Program-made: the position numbers and the translations under genes | The notes under the pieces: model-generated | The model's database searches: none | What the model saw: only the letters and a program-made list of their open reading frames with translations | What the model was told of the DNA's origin: nothing | Source of the DNA: Clostridia bacterium | Lineage (GTDB): Bacteria > Bacillota > Clostridia > Oscillospirales > CAG-272 | Length of the DNA: 64,000 nucleotides | Reading direction: 5' to 3' | Assembly (NCBI GenBank): GCA_017411805.1 | Contig: JAFQPI010000055.1 | Coordinates: 23,857-87,856, forward strand | Shown here: piece by piece, positions 26,981 through 34,616 of the stretch | Layout: the number at the start of each line of letters is the position of its first letter | How positions within the stretch are numbered: the stretch's first letter is position 1

Positions 26981-27649
26981 ATGAAAAGATCAATTTCTCT
27001 CATTATCGCGCTGATGCTTCTGCTTTCCTTCGTCCTGCCCACGCAAGCCGCGGGCGGCAAGGTCACGTATCACGGGCAGGCAAACGGCTTTGTTTTCGCC
27101 CCCGGAACAGATTATTCGCTTACCGACCTTTTCCCGAACTTCAAGAGCGTCATGCCGGGTGACAGTCTGACCCAGACGATCACGGTCAAAAACGACGCCG
27201 CCAAGAATATCAAGGTCAAGATATATCTCCGTTCCCTCGGCGCGGATGCGGACTCTGCGGATTTCCTATCAAAGCTGCATCTGACCGTCAAGACGAGCGA
27301 GAAGAACAAGATGGCGTATATGTTTGACGCCGCAGCCGATCAGACCGCCGGTCTTACCGATTGGGTCTATCTCGGAACGCTCTATTCGGGCGGCACGGTC
27401 AATCTTGACGTAACGCTTGACGTCCCCGTCGAGCTCGGAAACGAATACAGCGACCGAATCGGATACATAGATTGGGAATTCATGGTCGAGGAATTCGAGA
27501 CCGACCCCACCGACCCCTTCCCGCCTCAGACGGGTGACGATGGTTTTTGGTGGATCGTCGTATGTGCCGCTTGCGCGGTGATAGTGATCTTCTTCATCTT
27601 CCGCCGTAAGCGCGAGAAGGAAGAAGAAAAAGTTAATTTTGCGCAGTAA
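26981..27649 (+). CDS. Sec-exported surface protein with PQTGD sorting-like C-terminus
   Basis: A 222-residue protein with an ordinary Sec signal ending PTQAAG (not AWF-type). The beta-sandwich body has VMPGDSLTQTITVKN, a feature shared with fibre or pilus-shaft proteins. The tail is PFPPQTGDDGF, followed by a hydrophobic span (WWIVVCAACAVIVIFFIF) and RRKREKEEEK. This is the layout of a sortase signal with Pro in place of Leu in LPXTG. It may anchor the matrix to the wall or membrane. No sortase gene is visible in the window. The gene lies 17 bp after its neighbour. Confidence 0.8.
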   Translation: MKRSISLIIALMLLLSFVLPTQAAGGKVTYHGQANGFVFAPGTDYSLTDLFPNFKSVMPGDSLTQTITVKNDAAKNIKVKIYLRSLGADADSADFLSKLHLTVKTSEKNKMAYMFDAAADQTAGLTDWVYLGTLYSGGTVNLDVTLDVPVELGNEYSDRIGYIDWEFMVEEFETDPTDPFPPQTGDDGFWWIVVCAACAVIVIFFIFRRKREKEEEKVNFAQ

Positions 27650-27675
27650 TGACCCAAGGAAAGGAGGGATGAAGC

Positions 27676-28320
27676 GTGAAAAGAATTAAAAAATCGTATA
27701 AAAAGATCGCTTTGGCCCTCAGCTTGTGCGTTCTTGTCGTGTGGGCTTTGCTCGGAACCGGCGCATCCCTTGCCTGGTTCTCCGACGTTTCAAACGAGAT
27801 CAAGAACGTTTTCCACGTAGCCGAGTTCGATCTTGAGGTCTCGCACAGACTCGAGGACGGCACCTACGAGGTCGTAGACAGCCAAACGAAGCTTTTTGAC
27901 GATAATGCTCTTTATGAGCCGGGATACGTTCAGGTCGTCGTCTTGAAGATCGAGAATAAGGGAAGCGTGCCCTTCGACTTCAAAACAGCGGTCAATGTCA
28001 CAGATTATACCGTGGCGACCAATCTCTTCGGCAGACAGTTCAATCTGCAGGACTATCTGCGATTCGGGCTTGTAACGGCTGACACCGAGGAAGAACTTGA
28101 CGACTTGATTGAAACGCGCGACCTCGCAAAGAACGTCGCAACCATGAAGCTTAATAATTACGCGACCGATCTTGCCGAGCTTGAGGAAGACGGCGTGGTT
28201 TACATGGCGCTGATAGTCCGAATGCCCGAGGAAGTTGACAACGAGGCAAACTACCGCGGAAACACGGTTCCCAAGGTCGAACTTGGTATTATCGTAAGCG
28301 CAACACAGCAAAAAAACTAA
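27676..28320 (+). CDS. SipW-dependent surface protein consisting of the TasA-like module only
   Basis: A 214-residue exported protein from a GTG start, with AAGGAGGG at 27661-27667; the ATG at 27669 is out of frame. The signal ends GASLAWFSDVS. The rest matches the module fused to beta-helices in the four big genes: YEPGYVQVVVLKIENKGS corresponds to WEPGHTEVVYLKV, then VRMPEEVDNEANYRGNTVPK and LGIIVSATQ. It stops at the point where those proteins continue. It may be a cap or a polymerising subunit made of the bare module (inference). Confidence 0.83.
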   Translation: MKRIKKSYKKIALALSLCVLVVWALLGTGASLAWFSDVSNEIKNVFHVAEFDLEVSHRLEDGTYEVVDSQTKLFDDNALYEPGYVQVVVLKIENKGSVPFDFKTAVNVTDYTVATNLFGRQFNLQDYLRFGLVTADTEEELDDLIETRDLAKNVATMKLNNYATDLAELEEDGVVYMALIVRMPEEVDNEANYRGNTVPKVELGIIVSATQQKN

Positions 28321-28353
28321 GATCATTACATTTTAAGAAAGGAGGTAGACGAT

Positions 28354-29331
28354 ATGAAAAAGTTCTACGAGGAATATTTTCATATACCCGAAAAAGGGAA
28401 GATAAGCGATAAAGTCATGCTCGTCAGAGTTGGAATAACGACTGTTATTATGATCGCGTGCCTGATCGCAATGAGCTTTTCGGCATTTGCTTATTTTTCA
28501 ACGTCAATTACCTCCACTCACAGCGTGATCAGACCCTCCAATTTTGACGTTGAAGCCGTAGTAACGGTTACGTCGCTGAATCCCGAGGTGACAGTCGATC
28601 CGCAGGAAGACGGAAGCTACGTGCTCTCCCATGGCGTATATTCAGTAACGCTTGATAAGAAGGGCGAGGCGTCAACAGGTTATTGCGTGGTGCAGATAAC
28701 GGTGGGTACAAGTACCAAGAGATATCACACTCAGCAGATCGGTGTGGATGGCAAGATTAGAAGGGCCGATTTTGTGTTTAATCTTGATTTGACCGCATTG
28801 ACAGGAGAGGAGACCGCAAAGATCATATTCATCCCGCATTGGGGAACGTCGATCTTCTACGGTACGAACAACCAGAATAACGATCATTATATTATTGAAA
28901 ATTCAACGGTAGTGGTTACTCCCGTAAGCGGAGCGGGTATGTTCGATCCCTTTGAAGACGAGACTACAGAGCTCGAGCCCGAAACTACAATCGAGCCCGA
29001 AACTACAATCGAGCCCGAAACAACCACCGAACCGGAGACTACCACAGAGCCCGAGACTACCACAGAGCCCGAGACAACGACCGAACCCGAAACGTCAACC
29101 GAGCCTGAAACCTCAACAGAACCCGAAACCACCGAAGAGTACAGTTTCATTAAGTATACCATTGGTAAGGGCGAAACGCTTACTAATATCGCGAAAAGAT
29201 ATGGCGTTACGGTTAAGGAAATATGCGATTATAACGGTATAGACGATCCTAACTATATTTATGATGGTCAGAAGATCACAATCCCCGTGAAAAACGCTGC
29301 AATTCCCGAGGAAACAACGGGAATACAATAA
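28354..29331 (+). CDS. SipW-type exported protein with TEPETT stalk and LysM wall anchor
   Basis: A 325-residue protein. It has an unusually long N-terminus before the hydrophobic segment (about residues 27-48), with the SipW-like end SAFAYFST. A beta domain covers about 60-195. A stalk of about nine ETTxEP hexapeptide repeats (205-260) leads to a C-terminal LysM domain (about 268-312, YTIGKGETLTNIAKRYGV ... YDGQKITIPV). LysM binds peptidoglycan glycan chains, so this is the likely non-covalent wall anchor of the matrix. It is the last gene of the locus, with a terminator 30 bp downstream. Confidence 0.85.
   Translation: MKKFYEEYFHIPEKGKISDKVMLVRVGITTVIMIACLIAMSFSAFAYFSTSITSTHSVIRPSNFDVEAVVTVTSLNPEVTVDPQEDGSYVLSHGVYSVTLDKKGEASTGYCVVQITVGTSTKRYHTQQIGVDGKIRRADFVFNLDLTALTGEETAKIIFIPHWGTSIFYGTNNQNNDHYIIENSTVVVTPVSGAGMFDPFEDETTELEPETTIEPETTIEPETTTEPETTTEPETTTEPETTTEPETSTEPETSTEPETTEEYSFIKYTIGKGETLTNIAKRYGVTVKEICDYNGIDDPNYIYDGQKITIPVKNAAIPEETTGIQ
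28966..29139 (+). repeat. Tandem 18-bp coding repeats (ETTxEP stalk)
   Basis: About nine in-frame degenerate 18-bp units encode ETTIEP, ETTTEP and ETSTEP. The repeats are likely to vary in number by slippage, which would change stalk length without shifting the frame. Confidence 0.85.
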
Positions 29332-29360
29332 TTTTTGTTTCTGATAACAAATTATATAAG

Positions 29361-29400
29361 CAGCCGTTCCGAAAAAAATCGGAACGGCTGATTGTTTTTA
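29361..29400 (+). terminator. Terminator closing the matrix locus
   Basis: A 12-bp perfect stem CAGCCGTTCCGA / TCGGAACGGCTG (29361-29390) with an A6 loop, followed by ATTGTTTTTA. Confidence 0.92.
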
Positions 29401-29420
29401 TTATAAATCTAAATCTGCTA

Positions 29421-29449
29421 TTGAAAAAAGCAAAAAAATGTGTTATAAT
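29421..29449 (+). promoter_or_regulatory. Sigma-A promoter of the SPFH/zinc-ribbon operon
   Basis: TTGAAA (29421-29426), 17-bp spacer, TATAAT (29444-29449), 62 bp before the start codon. Confidence 0.85.
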
Positions 29450-29511
29450 TAAATAAATATATTAGAATTGATTACAATGGGATAATTATAAAAAAGAAAG
29501 GGGTTTCTATT

Positions 29512-30918
29512 ATGGGACTTATCAAAGCAGGATTTGGATCGATCGGCGGAGTTCTTGCCGATCAGTGGAAGGAATATTTTTATTGTGAAGCTCTTCCGTC
29601 AGACGTTCTGGTTAGAAAGGGTCAAAAGCGCGTAAGCCGTCGATCTTCCAACACCAGAGCCAACGATAATATCATCAGCAATGGCTCGACTATTGCGGTT
29701 GCTGACGGACAATGCATGATCATCGTAGAGCAGGGCAAGGTGGCTGAGGTTTGCGCCGAGCCGGGAGAATTTGTATACGATACGTCGACAGAACCTTCAA
29801 TTTTTTCAGGAAATCTTGGAACGAGCATCGCTGAGACCTTCAAGGCTATCGGTAAACGATTTACCTACGGCGGCGATACCGGAAAGGACCAGAGAGTATA
29901 TTATTTTAACACCAAAGAGATCACGGGCAACAGATTCGGTACTCCCAGCCCGATAATTTTTGAGGTAACAAACAAACGTATCGGCGTGACAAGAACCGTT
30001 AACGTGCGTTGCAACGGCATGTATTCATACGTCCTCACAAATCCGATTCTGTTCTATACCAAGGTATGCGGAAACGTTGAATATGAATATACACGTGATC
30101 AGATAGACGATCAGCTGAAGACTGAATTCATTTCCGCGCTTCAGCCGGCGTTCGGTGCTCTTGCCGAAATGGAGCTTCGCCCCGCACAGCTTCCTGCAAA
30201 GGTAAATGAGCTTAAGAAGGCTATGAATGAAGCTCTTCAGGCAGAGTGGGTAGAATCAAGAGGTATCACGGTTGAAAAGATCGCCTTGAACCCCATTACC
30301 CTCACGGATGAGGATATGAAGAAGGTTCAGGAGATGGAGGATGCCGCAAGCTACGGAACCAATCCCTTTATGATGGCGGGACGTATGACTACCGCGACCG
30401 CAAACGCAATGGAAACGGCTGCGGGCAATTCCGCAGGTGCTGTCACCGGATTTATGGGAATGGGTATGAGCGGTAACGCTATGGGCGGCGGTTTTAACGC
30501 AGCAGGACAGTTTTACAATATCGGCGTACAGCAGCAACAGATGAAGCAGGAAGCAGCCGAATCTGATAGTTGGAAATGCTCTTGCGGAGCAACCGCAACA
30601 GGAAAGTTCTGCCAAGAATGCGGAGCAAAAAAGCCCGAGCCTCAGCCTGCAAACGGATGGAAGTGCGCGTGCGGTGCGATCTCAACCGGAAAGTTCTGTA
30701 CTGAATGCGGAAGTCCAAAGCCCGCTGAAGACGGTTGGAGATGCTCTTGCGGTACATTGAACAAGGGAAAATTCTGCTCTGATTGCGGAAGTAAAAAGCC
30801 TGCGGGAATTCCTCAGTACAAGTGCGATAAGTGCGGCTGGCAGCCGGAGGATCCCACCCGTGCGCCGAAATTCTGTCCCGAATGCGGAGATCCTTTCGAT
30901 AACGGAGACATTATATAA
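29512..30918 (+). CDS. SPFH-domain protein with four C-terminal zinc ribbons (YdjI-like)
   Basis: A 468-residue protein. Residues 1-300 form a YdjI-type SPFH region (begins GLIKAGFGSIGGVLADQWKE), followed by a Gly/Met/Ala-rich linker (about 300-345). Four zinc ribbons then repeat as CSCGATATGKFCQECG, CACGAISTGKFCTECG, CSCGTLNKGKFCSDCG and a last CDKCGW/FCPECG. In Bacillus subtilis, ydjG-ydjH-ydjI sits with pspA and these proteins recruit PspA to the stressed membrane (established). The same three families occur in a row here, without pspA. The Bacillus protein lacks this many ribbons. Its own promoter lies upstream. Confidence 0.87.
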   Translation: MGLIKAGFGSIGGVLADQWKEYFYCEALPSDVLVRKGQKRVSRRSSNTRANDNIISNGSTIAVADGQCMIIVEQGKVAEVCAEPGEFVYDTSTEPSIFSGNLGTSIAETFKAIGKRFTYGGDTGKDQRVYYFNTKEITGNRFGTPSPIIFEVTNKRIGVTRTVNVRCNGMYSYVLTNPILFYTKVCGNVEYEYTRDQIDDQLKTEFISALQPAFGALAEMELRPAQLPAKVNELKKAMNEALQAEWVESRGITVEKIALNPITLTDEDMKKVQEMEDAASYGTNPFMMAGRMTTATANAMETAAGNSAGAVTGFMGMGMSGNAMGGGFNAAGQFYNIGVQQQQMKQEAAESDSWKCSCGATATGKFCQECGAKKPEPQPANGWKCACGAISTGKFCTECGSPKPAEDGWRCSCGTLNKGKFCSDCGSKKPAGIPQYKCDKCGWQPEDPTRAPKFCPECGDPFDNGDII

Positions 30919-30947
30919 GCATACGGAAACTGCTTGAAACAATATTG

Positions 30948-30980
30948 CAGAGCCGCCAAGACTCTGTTTTGGCGGCTCTG
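30948..30980 (+). terminator. Strong hairpin between ydjI-like and ydjG-like genes
   Basis: Stem CAGAGCCGCCAA / TTGGCGGCTCTG with a 9-base loop and no T run. It may be an attenuator or stabiliser rather than a full terminator, since the next gene has no clear promoter. The stem sequence recurs in the terminator at 48562. Confidence 0.6.
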
Positions 30981-31010
30981 AAGTATAATTAATTAAGGGA
31001 GTGAATTGCT

Positions 31011-32096
31011 TTGTCAAAAATACAACAGTATAAATGTCCGTGTTGTGACGGCGCTATTGAATTCGACAGCAACCTGCAAAAAATGAAATGCCCGTATTGT
31101 GATACTGAATTTGAGGTTGAAACTCTCAAGTCGTATGACAATGAATTGAAAAATGAAACCGCGGATGATATGTCGTGGGATACTTCGGCGGGAAGCGAGT
31201 GGCAGGCAGGCGAGGCTGAGGGACTTCGTATTTATGTGTGTCAAGCATGCGGCGGAGAAATTGTATGCGATGAAACCACGGCCGCTACAAGCTGCCCTTT
31301 CTGCGGAAATCCGGTAGTGATGAGGGGACAGTTATCAGGCTCGCTTAAGCCCGATTACGTAATCCCGTTTAAGCTTGATAAGAAAGCCGCCGTTGAGGCT
31401 CTGAAAAAGCATTACAGCGGTAAAAGACTTCTTCCCAAGGCATTTACAGAGCAGAATCATATCGACGAGGTAAAGGGTGTGTACGTGCCTGTATGGCTCT
31501 TTGACGCCGATGCGGATGCGAATATCAGATACAAGGCATCCCGCGTGCGCTTGTGGAGTGACAGCAATTACTATTATACCGAAACAAGCTATTATTCCGT
31601 GACAAGAGCAGGTGCTCTCGGATTTGAGAGGGTGCCCGTCGACGGCTCGACGAAAATGGATGACTCTCTGATGGAATCTATCGAGCCCTTTGATTTCTCG
31701 GATGCAGTAGATTTTCAAACCGCTTATCTTGCAGGATATTTTGCCGACAAATATGACGTGGATTCGGAACAGAGTATAGAGAGAGCCAATCAGAGAATCA
31801 AGCAAAGCACCGAAAATGCATTTGCATCTACCGTTCGCGGATATGATACGGTCATACCCGTTTCAACAGGCGTTGCGCTTAAAAACGGTGTTGCCAAATA
31901 CGCGCTCTATCCCGTATGGCTTCTCAATACGTCTTGGAACGGCAATCAATATAAGTTTGCCATGAACGGACAGACGGGCAAATTTGTCGGAGACCTTCCA
32001 CTTGATAAGTCTGCTTACAGGCGTTGGCTGTTCGGTGTTGCGGGAGCGGTAAGTGCTGCGGTATTTGCCATTTCTTATCTCCTGTGGCTGCTGTAA
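31011..32096 (+). CDS. Zinc-ribbon membrane protein, YdjG-like
   Basis: A 361-residue protein from a TTG start with AAGGGAGTG upstream. Two zinc ribbons come first: CPCCDGAIEFD ... CPYCD (residues 8-29) and CQACGGEIVCD ... CPFCGNP (about 78-104). A conserved soluble domain follows, with VYVPVWLFDADAD and YALYPVWLLNTSWNG, then one C-terminal membrane span (about 341-361). Length and layout match Bacillus YdjG. The next gene starts 11 bp later, so they are co-transcribed. It probably forms an envelope complex with the SPFH and TPM proteins (inference from the Bacillus system). Confidence 0.85.
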   Translation: MSKIQQYKCPCCDGAIEFDSNLQKMKCPYCDTEFEVETLKSYDNELKNETADDMSWDTSAGSEWQAGEAEGLRIYVCQACGGEIVCDETTAATSCPFCGNPVVMRGQLSGSLKPDYVIPFKLDKKAAVEALKKHYSGKRLLPKAFTEQNHIDEVKGVYVPVWLFDADADANIRYKASRVRLWSDSNYYYTETSYYSVTRAGALGFERVPVDGSTKMDDSLMESIEPFDFSDAVDFQTAYLAGYFADKYDVDSEQSIERANQRIKQSTENAFASTVRGYDTVIPVSTGVALKNGVAKYALYPVWLLNTSWNGNQYKFAMNGQTGKFVGDLPLDKSAYRRWLFGVAGAVSAAVFAISYLLWLL

Positions 32097-32107
32097 GGAG
32101 GATGGAC

Positions 32108-32860
32108 ATGACTAAAAGAATAGTTTCAGCCGTCTTTGCGGTGGTCGTTTGTATGGCACTCGCTTTTACTTCTTTTGCGGCAAGCAAACCGAGGCTTTAT
32201 GACGGAGCCGATATTCTGACAGCCTCGGAAGAGAGCAAGCTACTTGAAAGACTCAATAGTGTCAGCGACAAATTCGACGTGGAAATTGCAATAGCAACCG
32301 TTGAATCTTTGGACGGTTATACTGCGGACAGATACGTAAACAAGTATTACGACGAGAATTCTTTCGGATTCGGAGATAGCCGTGACGGCGTAATTCTGCT
32401 TATTGCGATGCAGGAAAGAGAGTACCGAATCCTGTCAAACGGTCTCGGCGCGCGTGCAGTGACCGCAGATGAGATCGATTATATAGGAGATTCCATTGCA
32501 CCGTCTCTCAGTGACGGAGATTATTATGATGCATTCAATGAGTTCATTGATGAATGCGAATACGAGATCAACGGCGAGATCAACGGTTTCCCCTTTGATT
32601 TCACAACCAATATCCTTATCGCACTTGTGGTAGGATTTATCGTCGCATTTATTGTAACTGGCACGATGAAGGCAAAGCTCAAGTCAGTAAGGATGCGCAG
32701 CGAGGCGGGAGAATACATAAAGCACGGCAGCATGAAGTTAACCAAGTCGTACGATTTTTTCCTGTACCGAACCGTAAGCCGTCGCAGGAAGGAGAATAAT
32801 ACTTCAAGCTCTTCGCGTTCATCCGGTTCTTCTCGGAATGTCGGCGGCGGAAGATTTTGA
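32108..32860 (+). CDS. TPM-domain membrane protein, YdjH/YgcG-like
   Basis: A 250-residue protein. The start is the ATG at 32108, six bases after GGAGG; upstream in-frame starts lie inside the previous gene. It has a Sec signal (about 1-22, ending FTSFAAS). A TPM phosphatase-like domain (about 25-165) follows, with LYDGADILT, EIAIATVESLDG and FGDSRDGVILLIAMQERE. One membrane span is at about 170-192, and the cytoplasmic tail ends in SSSRSSGSSRNVGGGRF, a low-complexity Ser/Gly end typical of this family. It is the third member of the ydjI-G-H-like set. Confidence 0.88.
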   Translation: MTKRIVSAVFAVVVCMALAFTSFAASKPRLYDGADILTASEESKLLERLNSVSDKFDVEIAIATVESLDGYTADRYVNKYYDENSFGFGDSRDGVILLIAMQEREYRILSNGLGARAVTADEIDYIGDSIAPSLSDGDYYDAFNEFIDECEYEINGEINGFPFDFTTNILIALVVGFIVAFIVTGTMKAKLKSVRMRSEAGEYIKHGSMKLTKSYDFFLYRTVSRRRKENNTSSSSRSSGSSRNVGGGRF

Positions 32861-32894
32861 TAGTATGAAAAAGTATTCCCGGGAGGAATATACA

Positions 32895-33749
32895 ATGAAA
32901 ATAACAAAGGATTATATTGATTCATGGATAAAGACTCATATGTCTGTTCCGGGAAATAACAATATGAAGGAGCTGCCGGGCTTTGCCTTTGCAGAACCTC
33001 TTGTTGGCTTCAGCTGCGGAGCCGACGAATTGTATGAATTCTATAAGGATCATATAGATCCCGAGTTTTACCGTACGCCTGCGGAATGGCTCAGATCTGC
33101 ATACGGAAAAGATTTTGATCCCGCAAACATCAGCGTGATCAGCTGGTTTTTGCCTCAGACTGATGACACAAAAGAGAAGTGCCGCGCGGCAGACGATTGT
33201 CCTCCTTACGAATGGACTATGGTACGTGTTCACGGAGAGGAATGTAACCGTCGCCTTGCTAAATCGCTTGAAGAGCATCTGAAGTCGTTTGGACTCGAAG
33301 CGATCGCACCGATGTGCTCGGAGGAGTTTTCGTGGGGAGACAGCGAAAAGTTTGTTAAGGTATCAAATTGGTCGGAAAGGCACGTAGCATATATTTCGGG
33401 TCTCGGAACCTTTGGACTGTGTGACGGACTTATCTCGGAAAAGGGAAAAGCAGGAAGATACGGATCTGTGATAGTGAATTTGCCGCTTGAACCTACGAAG
33501 CGGAATTATACCGAGTATAACGAGTATTGCCTGGCGAAGAACGGATGTACAGCTTGTATGAAACGTTGCCCTGCGGGCGCAATAACCGAAAAAGGGCACG
33601 ATAAGGTAAAATGCATGATGTATCATGCCGATGCTATCAAGAGGATCGATCACGAAAGATATGGCTATGACGGATACGCCGTATGCGGTCTTTGTCAGAC
33701 CGGCGTTCCCTGTGAGAGCTGCATACCCGTAAATAAGGAACGGAAATAA
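32895..33749 (+). CDS. Epoxyqueuosine reductase-like 4Fe-4S protein
   Basis: A 284-residue soluble protein; ATG at 32895 after GGGAGGA. The N-terminal part resembles the QueG/reductive-dehalogenase fold (SERHVAYISGLGTFGL, then SEKGKAGRYGSVIVN). The C-terminus holds two cysteine clusters, CTACMKRCPAGAI and CGLCQTGVPCESC, suited to two 4Fe-4S clusters. True QueG reduces epoxyqueuosine in tRNA with B12. This shorter form may have another substrate, and the vitamin site cannot be judged by eye. It follows the TPM gene by 34 bp; co-transcription with the YdjGHI-like set is likely. Confidence 0.75.
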   Translation: MKITKDYIDSWIKTHMSVPGNNNMKELPGFAFAEPLVGFSCGADELYEFYKDHIDPEFYRTPAEWLRSAYGKDFDPANISVISWFLPQTDDTKEKCRAADDCPPYEWTMVRVHGEECNRRLAKSLEEHLKSFGLEAIAPMCSEEFSWGDSEKFVKVSNWSERHVAYISGLGTFGLCDGLISEKGKAGRYGSVIVNLPLEPTKRNYTEYNEYCLAKNGCTACMKRCPAGAITEKGHDKVKCMMYHADAIKRIDHERYGYDGYAVCGLCQTGVPCESCIPVNKERK

Positions 33750-33786
33750 ATTATTGATTGCAACGAAACTATACAGAGGTGAAATA

Positions 33787-34554
33787 ATGAAACAATACGC
33801 ACCAGGAAAAGAACCTCAGTTCAGCCGAGAAGACGATAAGCTGAATCCCGCGGAAATTGAGGTCAAGGGCGGATTTATCGGATGGTTGGATAATTTTTGG
33901 TTTTACCATAAATGGAAGGTCATTGTTATTGCGGCGGCGCTTTTGCTGTTTATAATATGCGCAGCTCAAATGTGTTCAAACGTCTCGGATGATCTGACGT
34001 TTATGTATTCGGGATCGGCATATCTGACAACCGTGCCGAATTATGAGCAAATGATCTCCAAATTTGCTGAAGTGATGCCCGAGGATTATAACGGCGACGG
34101 ACAAAAGCTTGTAGAATGTGCTGCGATGAATATATATTCGCAGGAGCAGATCGAGGCAAGAAAAGAAGCGGTGGCAAAGGGAGAGGCTGTTGCCGAGTAT
34201 AATACTTACATCAATACACAGGAATATACTTCTTTTAACCGTCTTATACAAACAGGCGAATATTCTCTTTGTCTTATTGAAAAATGGCTATATGACGGTA
34301 TTGCGGACGGCGTATTTTGTAAGCTTTCGGATACACTGGGTTATCAGCCCGAATACGCAATTGACAATTATTCCGTCTACTTCTGGGACACCGAATTTGC
34401 AAAGGCGAACGCAGAAGTTTTTGCTGCAATTCCCAAGGAGACAGTACTCTGCCTCAGAATGAAAAACTCTCTTACCGGCAAGGGCTCCGAGGAACAGTAT
34501 AAACGCGCCAAGGAAACGTTCATCGCTATCTTTAGTTTTAAGGTTGAGGAATAA
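33787..34554 (+). CDS. Single-span membrane protein of unknown function
   Basis: A 255-residue protein; ATG at 33787 with GAGGTGA upstream. A cytoplasmic N-terminus of about 45 residues includes FIGWLDNFWFYHKW, followed by one span (about 49-68, VIVIAAALLLFIICAAQMC) and an outer domain of about 185 residues with no motif I recognise. It lies at the end of the YdjI-like unit, followed by a perfect palindromic terminator. I cannot assign a function. Confidence 0.65.
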   Translation: MKQYAPGKEPQFSREDDKLNPAEIEVKGGFIGWLDNFWFYHKWKVIVIAAALLLFIICAAQMCSNVSDDLTFMYSGSAYLTTVPNYEQMISKFAEVMPEDYNGDGQKLVECAAMNIYSQEQIEARKEAVAKGEAVAEYNTYINTQEYTSFNRLIQTGEYSLCLIEKWLYDGIADGVFCKLSDTLGYQPEYAIDNYSVYFWDTEFAKANAEVFAAIPKETVLCLRMKNSLTGKGSEEQYKRAKETFIAIFSFKVEE

Positions 34555-34582
34555 GCAACAACGAGGCGATTAGTGACGAAAT

Positions 34583-34616
34583 AAAAATGACTGGTGGCAT
34601 GCCACCAGTCATTTTT
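34583..34616. terminator. Perfect palindromic bidirectional terminator
   Basis: A 34-bp perfect palindrome centred on GGCATGCC, with A5 at one end and T5 at the other. It serves the plus-strand membrane-protein gene and the minus-strand maturase gene, whose stop codon overlaps it. Confidence 0.92.

Noticed and set aside
28966-29139. CRISPR-like or non-coding tandem repeat
   Set aside because: The units are 18 bp, in frame and encode a Pro/Glu/Thr stalk; no spacers.
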